Shown here piece by piece: positions 29,110 through 34,025 of a stretch of 34,025 nt of DNA. The stretch covers positions 1 to 34,025 of the forward strand of contig JARKOU010000079.1 of assembly GCA_029975645.1 (NCBI GenBank), in the 5' to 3' direction. The position numbers and the translations under genes were made by a program. How positions within the stretch are numbered: the first letter of the stretch is position 1; each line of letters begins with the position of its first letter. The stretch is from Actinomycetales bacterium. GTDB taxonomy: Bacteria; Actinomycetota; Actinomycetes; Actinomycetales; JAHECE01. The notes under the pieces are model-generated. The model searched no databases, was not told where the DNA came from, and saw nothing but the letters and a program-made list of their open reading frames with translations.

Positions 29110-29616
29110 GTGGCCGAGACCACCGCCCCGTACGACGAGATCGAGGAGTTCGACCCCGAGGTCTCGGACGCCCCGAGCAGCTACACCACCGAGACCGCGG
29201 CCCCGGCCGGGCGCGGCGTCTCGCGCACCGCTCCGGGTCACGCCCTCGGCCGCCGCAAGGAGGCGATCGCCCGCGTGCGGCTCGTCCCGGGCTCCGGCAA
29301 GTGGACGGTCAACGGCCGTGAGCTCGAGGACTACTTCCCGAACAAGTTGCACCAGCAGCTCGTGAACTCGCCCTTCGTGCTGCTCGACCTCCAGGGTCGG
29401 TTCGACGTCGTCGCCCGCATCACCGGCGGTGGCGTCTCGGGCCAGGCCGGAGCGCTGCGCCTGGGCATCTCGCGCGCTCTCAACGAGATCGACGCCGAGG
29501 CCAACCGTCCGGCCCTCAAGAAGGCCGGCTTCCTCACCCGGGACGCCCGGGTCACCGAGCGCAAGAAGGCGGGCCTCAAGAAGGCTCGCAAGGCGCCCCA
29601 GTACTCCAAGCGCTGA
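29110..29616 (+). CDS. rpsI: 30S ribosomal protein S9
   Basis: A 168-residue S9, whose C-terminal tail reaches the P-site tRNA anticodon. The conserved part starts near residue 47 ([20 protein letters not shown]); the end [12 protein letters not shown] carries the terminal Ser-Lys-Arg that touches tRNA. The first 45 residues are acidic and Thr/Ala-rich ([17 protein letters not shown]), an extension frequent in actinobacteria. GTG 29110 has AGGAG at 29101-29105. Confidence 0.97.
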   Translation: MAETTAPYDEIEEFDPEVSDAPSSYTTETAAPAGRGVSRTAPGHALGRRKEAIARVRLVPGSGKWTVNGRELEDYFPNKLHQQLVNSPFVLLDLQGRFDVVARITGGGVSGQAGALRLGISRALNEIDAEANRPALKKAGFLTRDARVTERKKAGLKKARKAPQYSKR

Positions 29617-29648
29617 CCGCGGCAGGTCCGGCCAGCCGCGGCGCGGTC

Positions 29649-29692
29649 CGCTACGGCCCCGACACGAGCACGCTCGAGTCGGGGCCGTAGCG
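29649..29692 (+). terminator. Terminator after rpsI
   Basis: Perfect 15-bp arms (29649-29663 and 29678-29692, CGCTACGGCCCCGAC and complement), with an inner CGAG/CTCG stem in the loop. It lies 33 nt after the rpsI stop and separates the operon from glmM. Confidence 0.8.
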
Positions 29693-29749
29693 CGTCGCGG
29701 TGTGGTCTCATGGGCGGGCCGACGTCGCCAAGGCCGGCGGACACGAGGC

Positions 29750-29769
29750 GGGGGCGTCCCGACGTCCCC
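29750..29769 (+). promoter_or_regulatory. Small hairpin in the glmM leader
   Basis: GGGGGCGTC (29750-29758) pairs with GACGTCCCC (29761-29769), allowing one G-U. It ends 30 nt before the glmM start. No promoter was recognised between the rpsI terminator and glmM. Confidence 0.35.
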
Positions 29770-29799
29770 CGCGAGGAACTCTCAGTGGAGACGAGACGT

Positions 29800-31149
29800 A
29801 TGGGTCGACTGTTCGGCACCGACGGCGTGCGTGGCCTGGCCAACCGGGACGTGACCGCCGAACTGGCCTTGGACCTCGGGGTCGCCGCCGCTCACGTCCT
29901 GGGCTCGTCCGGGGCGTTCGAGGGGCACCGGCCTCGCGCCGTCGTCGGCCGTGACCCCCGGGCCTCGGGGGAGTTCCTCTCCTCCGCGGTCTCCGCGGGC
30001 CTCGCCAGCGCCGGGATCGAGGTCACGAACCTCGGCGTGCTGCCGACGCCGGCCGTCGCCTACCTGACCAAGGAGTGGGCCGCCGACCTCGGCGTCATGA
30101 TCTCGGCGTCCCACAACCCGATGCCCGACAACGGCATCAAGTTCTTCGCACGGGGCGGCCTCAAGCTCGAGGACGACATCGAGCTCGCCATCGAGGACCG
30201 GCTCAACGAGCCGTGGGACCGGCCGGTGGGGGCCGACGTCGGCCGCATCTTCACGGACCCCGGCTTCGGGGAGCGGGCCTACGTGGACCACCTGGTCCGC
30301 AGCATCGGTGCCGACCTCTCGGGCCTGCGCATCGCCGTCGACTGCGCCAACGGCGCGGCGAGCGAGATCGGCCCGACGGCTCTGCGGGAAGCCGGTGCCG
30401 ACGTCGTGGTCATCAATGCCTCGCCGGACGGCCGGAACATCAACGAGCACTGCGGGTCCACGCACCCCGAACAGTTGCAGGCCTCCGTGGTGGCCTCCCG
30501 CGCGGACCTCGGCGTGGCCTTCGACGGCGACGCCGACCGGTGCCTCGCGGTGGACCACACCGGTGCGCTGGTCGACGGCGACCAGATCATGGGCCTGCTC
30601 GCGCTCGCGATGAAGGAGGCCGGGACGCTCGCCCACAACACCCTGGTCGTCACGGTCATGAGCAACCTCGGTCTCATCCTCGCCATGCGGGACGCGGGCA
30701 TCGAGATCGTGCAGACCGGGGTGGGCGACCGGTACGTGCTCGAAGGCATGCGGGCCCGGGGCTACACGCTGGGCGGGGAGCAGTCCGGGCACATCATCAT
30801 GTCCGAGTACTCCACCACCGGCGACGGCGTCCTCACGGCCCTCGCCCTCGCGGCGCGCGTGAAGCGCACCGGCCGCAGCCTGGCGGACCTCGCCTCCGTC
30901 GTCCGCCGGCTGCCGCAGGTGCTCGTCAACGTGCCCGGTGTGGACAAGCAGCGCGCCCCTGTCGACGAGGGCCTGGCCGCAGCGATCGAGAGCGCCGAAC
31001 GCGCGCTCGGGGCGACCGGGCGGGTGCTTCTGCGGGCCTCGGGTACCGAGGCGCTCGTCCGCGTCATGGTCGAGGCCGCGAGCGAGGAGCAGGCCGAGGA
31101 GATCGCCGCGAGCCTGGCCGAGGTGGTGCGCGCGCGCCTGGCGCTCTGA
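29800..31149 (+). CDS. glmM: Phosphoglucosamine mutase
   Basis: A 449-residue enzyme converting glucosamine-6-phosphate to glucosamine-1-phosphate for UDP-GlcNAc and peptidoglycan. [15 protein letters not shown] opens it. The phosphoserine loop [16 protein letters not shown] has Ser104, the metal loop is FDGDADRC, the sugar-binding loop is GGEQSGHII, and the phosphate-binding loop is [18 protein letters not shown] 29800 has GGAG at 29787-29790; an in-frame ATG at 29710 would add 30 residues not found in GlmM. glmS, the preceding step of the pathway, lies just beyond coaA. Confidence 0.97.
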   Translation: MGRLFGTDGVRGLANRDVTAELALDLGVAAAHVLGSSGAFEGHRPRAVVGRDPRASGEFLSSAVSAGLASAGIEVTNLGVLPTPAVAYLTKEWAADLGVMISASHNPMPDNGIKFFARGGLKLEDDIELAIEDRLNEPWDRPVGADVGRIFTDPGFGERAYVDHLVRSIGADLSGLRIAVDCANGAASEIGPTALREAGADVVVINASPDGRNINEHCGSTHPEQLQASVVASRADLGVAFDGDADRCLAVDHTGALVDGDQIMGLLALAMKEAGTLAHNTLVVTVMSNLGLILAMRDAGIEIVQTGVGDRYVLEGMRARGYTLGGEQSGHIIMSEYSTTGDGVLTALALAARVKRTGRSLADLASVVRRLPQVLVNVPGVDKQRAPVDEGLAAAIESAERALGATGRVLLRASGTEALVRVMVEAASEEQAEEIAASLAEVVRARLAL

Positions 31150-31187
31150 CGGGCGCACCGGCGCACCGGCGCCCGCGGGCGTCAGCC

Positions 31188-31274
31188 CCCGCCCTCCCGA
31201 CCGTCGACGCGAGGGCGGGTCCGTGCGCGGAGGGCGCGTCGGAATGGACCCGCCCTCCGCGCACGCACCCGCCG
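31188..31274. terminator. Overlapping terminator hairpins between glmM and coaA
   Basis: The arm GAGGGCGGG (31211-31219) can pair with CCCGCCCTC at 31188-31196, or, extended to 12 nt (31211-31222), with 31256-31267. A third stem joins 31223-31236 to 31261-31274. These pairings exclude each other in part. The genes on either side converge, so the region probably ends both transcripts. Confidence 0.65.
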
Positions 31275-31286
31275 TCGCCGGACGGG

Positions 31287-32285
31287 CTAGAGCTTGCGCA
31301 GGCGGATGCGCTGGACCTTGTGGTCAGCAGCCTTCGTCAGCACGAGCGTGGCCCGGCCGCGGGTGGGCAGGATGTTGTGCACCAGGTTCGGGCCGTTGAT
31401 GCGGCGCCAGATCCCTTCCGCGAGCGCCCGCGCCTGCGCGTCCTCGATCGCCGCGTACCGGTGGAAGTACGAACCGGGCTGGGCGAAGGCGGTGCGGCGC
31501 AACTCGAGGAAGCGGTCGACGTACCACCGCTCGACGTCGGCGGCACGGGCGTCCACGTAGATCGAGAAGTCGAAGAAGTCGCTGACGGCGAGGCCCTGGC
31601 CGCCGTCGACCGTGGCCCGCGCGGGTTGCAGCACGTTCAACCCCTCGACGATCAGGACGTCGGGACGGCGGACCGTCACGTACTCGCCGGGCACGATGTC
31701 GTACGAGAGGTGCGAGTAGACGGGCGCGCGGACCTCGACGGCGCCCGCCTTGACGCCGGCGAGGAACCGCAGGATCGCGCGCCGGTCGTAGGACTCGGGG
31801 AAGCCCTTGCGCTCCATGAGGCCACGCCGCTCCAGCTCGGCGTTCGGCAGGAGGAAGCCGTCGGTGGTGACGAGGTCCACCTTGGGCGTCTCGGGCCAGC
31901 GTCGCATCATCTCCCGCAGCAGACGCGAGGTGGTCGACTTGCCCACGGCGACCGACCCGGCCACGCCGATCACGTACGGCGTGGTGCGCGAACGCTCCCC
32001 GAGGAAGGTCGACGTCGCGGCGTGGAGCCGCCGGGTCGCCTCGACGTAGAGGGTCAGCAAGCGGGAGAGGGGCCGGTAGACGACGTCGACCTCCTCCAGG
32101 TCGAGCGGGTCGCCGAGGCCGCGGAGGTTGACCACGTCCGCCTCGGTCAGCGGCAGCGCCGTCATCTCGGACAGCCGGCTCCACGCCTGCCGGTCGAACT
32201 CGACGAACGGCGACTCGCCGGCTGGTCCGGCGTCCGGGCCCGTGAGCGATTCGCTCCACGGATCGATGATCACCGGTACGGCCAC
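31287..32285 (-). CDS. coaA: Pantothenate kinase, type I
   Basis: A 332-residue kinase for the first step of coenzyme A synthesis (pantothenate + ATP to 4'-phosphopantothenate). The P-loop [12 protein letters not shown] is at 107-118; [43 protein letters not shown] and [13 protein letters not shown] follow in family order, and [20 protein letters not shown] is near the end. These define the CoA-inhibited type I enzyme rather than type II or III. GTG 32285 starts it, with GATGAGG immediately upstream. It is convergent with glmM and divergent from glmS. Confidence 0.96.
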   Translation of the reverse strand: MAVPVIIDPWSESLTGPDAGPAGESPFVEFDRQAWSRLSEMTALPLTEADVVNLRGLGDPLDLEEVDVVYRPLSRLLTLYVEATRRLHAATSTFLGERSRTTPYVIGVAGSVAVGKSTTSRLLREMMRRWPETPKVDLVTTDGFLLPNAELERRGLMERKGFPESYDRRAILRFLAGVKAGAVEVRAPVYSHLSYDIVPGEYVTVRRPDVLIVEGLNVLQPARATVDGGQGLAVSDFFDFSIYVDARAADVERWYVDRFLELRRTAFAQPGSYFHRYAAIEDAQARALAEGIWRRINGPNLVHNILPTRGRATLVLTKAADHKVQRIRLRKL

Positions 32286-32370
32286 GCCTCATCATGGCGC
32301 ACGGACCGGCGCGTGCGCGCCGGACCCAGGACCCGTTGGCCGCGAGGTGACGCGCATCGCTCCCACGGGT

Positions 32371-32412
32371 CCCATGTGCGGTGCCGCCCGCTAGCCTGGG
32401 GCCCATGTGCGG
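32371..32412 (+). repeat. Duplicated start-codon context before glmS
   Basis: The 11-nt sequence CCCATGTGCGG occurs at 32371-32381 and again at 32402-32412, where it is the glmS start. The upstream copy opens a six-codon frame (MCGAAR, stop TAG at 32392-32394) in a different frame from glmS. Its TAG stop is part of the putative -10. Confidence 0.6.
32392..32397 (+). promoter_or_regulatory. Putative -10 for a leaderless glmS transcript
   Basis: TAGCCT ends 7 nt before the A of the glmS ATG, the spacing expected when transcription begins at the start codon. No Shine-Dalgarno sequence lies between. No clear -35 was seen. Confidence 0.5.
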
Positions 32413-34025
32413 AATCGTGGGGTACGTCGGTCCGGCCGAGCCGAGCAACCGGCCGCTGGAGGTAGTGCTCGAGGGCCTGCGGCGCCTCGAGTACCGCGGG
32501 TACGACTCGGCCGGCGTGGCCGTCGCTACCGGTGGCGGACTGGCCACCGCCAAGAAGGCAGGCAAGCTGGCCCGCCTCGAAGAGGTGCTCGAAGCCCATC
32601 CCCTGCCGCCCGGGACCGCGGCGATCGGGCACACGCGCTGGGCGACGCACGGCGGGCCGACGGACGCGAACGCCCACCCGCACCTCGGTGGCGGCGGCCG
32701 GATCGCCGTCATCCACAACGGCATCATCGAGAACTTCGCCACCCTGAAGGCCGAGCTGCTCGCGGACGGGGTGGCCTTCTCCTCGCAGACGGATACCGAG
32801 GTGGTGGCGCACCTCCTCGCGCGGGCCTACGAGGAGGTCGGTGACCTCACCGCGGCGATGCTCGCCGTCACGCGCCGCCTCGAGGGAGCATTCACCCTGC
32901 TGGCGCTCCACGCGGACCAGCCGGGGACCGTGGTGGGCGCGAGGCTCAACTCCCCGCTCGTCGTCGGCCTCGGCGAGGGCGAGAACTACCTCGGTTCCGA
33001 CGTCGCCGCCTTCATCTCGCACACGAAGGAGGCGCTCGAACTCGGCCAGGACCAGGTGGTCACGATCACCGCGGACTCCGTGAGCGTGATCGACGGTGAG
33101 GGCAAGCCCGCCGAGGCGCGTCGCTACACCGTGGACTGGGACGCCGCCGCCGCCGTCAAGGGCGGCTTCGCCACCTTCATGGAGAAGGAGATCCACGACC
33201 AGCCCAAGGCCGTGGCCGACACGCTGCTCGGTCGCACCGACCCCCAGGGCAACCTCGTGCTCGACGAGCTGCGGATCCCGGAGAGCATCCTGCGCTCGGT
33301 CGACAAGATCGTGGTCATCGCGTGCGGCACGGCGGCCTACGCCGGTCACGTGGCGAAGTACGCGATCGAGCACTGGTGCCGGATCCCGGTGGAGGTGGAA
33401 CTCGCCCACGAGTTCCGCTACCGCGATCCGGTGGTCAACGAGAAGACCCTGGTGGTGGCCATCTCGCAGTCGGGCGAGACCATGGACACGATCATGGCGA
33501 TCCGCCACGCGCGCGAGCAGGGCGCCAAGGTGCTCGCGGTGGTCAACACCTTCGGCTCGACCATCGCGCGTGAGTCCGACGCCGTGCTCTACACGCACGC
33601 GGGGCCCGAGGTGGCCGTCGCCTCCACCAAGGCGTTCCTCGCCCAGATCACCGCGTGCTACCTGCTCGGGCTCTACCTCGCGCAGCTGCGCGGGAACAAG
33701 TACATCGACGAGGTGGCCGGCTACCTCCAGGAACTCGCGCAGCTCCCGGACAAGATCCAGGACGTCATCAACCACGAGGAGCAGGTCAAGTCCGTGGCCC
33801 GCGCCATGAAGGACGTGACGTCGGTGCTCTTCCTCGGCCGCCACGTGGGCTACCCCGTGGCGCTCGAGGGCGCCCTCAAGCTCAAGGAACTCGCCTACAT
33901 CCACGCCGAGGGCTTCGCGGCGGGCGAGTTGAAGCACGGTCCGATCGCGCTCATCGACGAGGACCAGCCGGTGTTCGTCATCGTGCCGACGCCGCGGCGC
34001 CCGCTGCTGCACAGCAAGGTGGTCT
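32405..34025 (+). CDS. glmS: Glutamine-fructose-6-phosphate aminotransferase (partial)
   Basis: The first 540 codons of GlmS, which makes glucosamine-6-phosphate from fructose-6-phosphate and glutamine. MCGIVGYVG puts the catalytic cysteine at position 2, exposed after Met removal. The glutaminase domain shows YRGYDSAGVAV, IGHTRWATHGGP and HNGIIENF; the two sugar-isomerase domains show VVIACGTAAYAG, ISQSGETMDTIMA, STKAFLAQ, and LFLGRHVGYPVALEGALKLK. The last residues seen are PTPRRPLLHSKVV; the end, including the C-terminal DxPRNLAKSVTVE-type active-site tail, lies beyond the window. A leaderless start is likely. No glmS ribozyme is seen in the 119-bp gap to coaA. Confidence 0.97.
   Translation, partial: MCGIVGYVGPAEPSNRPLEVVLEGLRRLEYRGYDSAGVAVATGGGLATAKKAGKLARLEEVLEAHPLPPGTAAIGHTRWATHGGPTDANAHPHLGGGGRIAVIHNGIIENFATLKAELLADGVAFSSQTDTEVVAHLLARAYEEVGDLTAAMLAVTRRLEGAFTLLALHADQPGTVVGARLNSPLVVGLGEGENYLGSDVAAFISHTKEALELGQDQVVTITADSVSVIDGEGKPAEARRYTVDWDAAAAVKGGFATFMEKEIHDQPKAVADTLLGRTDPQGNLVLDELRIPESILRSVDKIVVIACGTAAYAGHVAKYAIEHWCRIPVEVELAHEFRYRDPVVNEKTLVVAISQSGETMDTIMAIRHAREQGAKVLAVVNTFGSTIARESDAVLYTHAGPEVAVASTKAFLAQITACYLLGLYLAQLRGNKYIDEVAGYLQELAQLPDKIQDVINHEEQVKSVARAMKDVTSVLFLGRHVGYPVALEGALKLKELAYIHAEGFAAGELKHGPIALIDEDQPVFVIVPTPRRPLLHSKVV

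Noticed and set aside
29710-29799. Upstream ATG for glmM
   Set aside because: It adds 30 residues not present in GlmM, overlaps the leader hairpin and lacks a ribosome binding site; ATG 29800 has GGAG.
30075-32465. 796-codon plus-strand frame
   Set aside because: Out-of-frame shadow of glmM followed by the antisense of coaA.
32270-34012. 580-codon minus-strand frame
   Set aside because: Antisense of glmS, which has intact glutaminase and isomerase motifs.

Overview
The window is very GC-rich chromosomal DNA (about 70 % by eye) with frequent GTG starts, one TTG start, stop/start overlaps and GC-rich hairpin terminators without long T-tracts. Protein sequences, a short-type adenylate kinase, four-cysteine S14, zinc-type L36 and the absence of rpsD between rpsK and rpoA point to Actinomycetota, most likely Micrococcales (Cellulomonas-like relatives). 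The taxon is inferred; no marker here fixes the genus.

Layout. 1-529 is the 3' end of rpoC, closed by a strong hairpin. An antisense MelB-type sugar:cation symporter gene (639-1961) separates it from the str operon rpsL-rpsG-fusA-tuf (2342-6652), which has its own promoter and leader and ends in a terminator. The S10/spc superoperon follows: rpsJ, rplC, rplD, rplW, rplB, rpsS, rplV, rpsC, rplP, rpmC, rpsQ, then a 171-bp leader, rplN, rplX, rplE, rpsN(Z), rpsH, rplF, rplR, rpsE, rpmD, rplO. After a hairpin come secY-adk-map, infA-rpmJ, rpsM-rpsK and rpoA-rplQ, ending in a terminator at 23059-23112.

The next block is the accessory part. An alpha/beta-hydrolase (+), a ROK-type sugar kinase resembling polyphosphate glucokinase (-) and a divergent GTP-type PEP carboxykinase (+) lie between rplQ and truA, which are neighbours in many actinobacteria. 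truA and a DUF5709 gene are on the minus strand. Both junctions of the three-gene block carry short tandem-repeat arrays. The right part is rplM-rpsI, a terminator, glmM (+), coaA (-) and the 5' 540 codons of glmS (+).

Functionally the window couples transcription (rpoC, rpoA), nearly all clustered ribosomal proteins, elongation factors, SecY export, N-terminal methionine removal and initiation with cell-wall precursor synthesis (glmM, glmS), CoA synthesis (coaA) and central carbon metabolism (ROK kinase, PEPCK).

Main points for a second look: a one-base deletion near the 3' end of fusA; a 26-nt element shared by the leaders of the str and S10 operons; a PEP carboxykinase with substitutions at the P-loop cysteine and two expected metal ligands; two tandem-repeat arrays that supply a start codon to one gene and a stop codon to another; and a probable leaderless glmS with a duplicated start context. 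No rRNA, tRNA, CRISPR array, insertion sequence or phage gene was seen.
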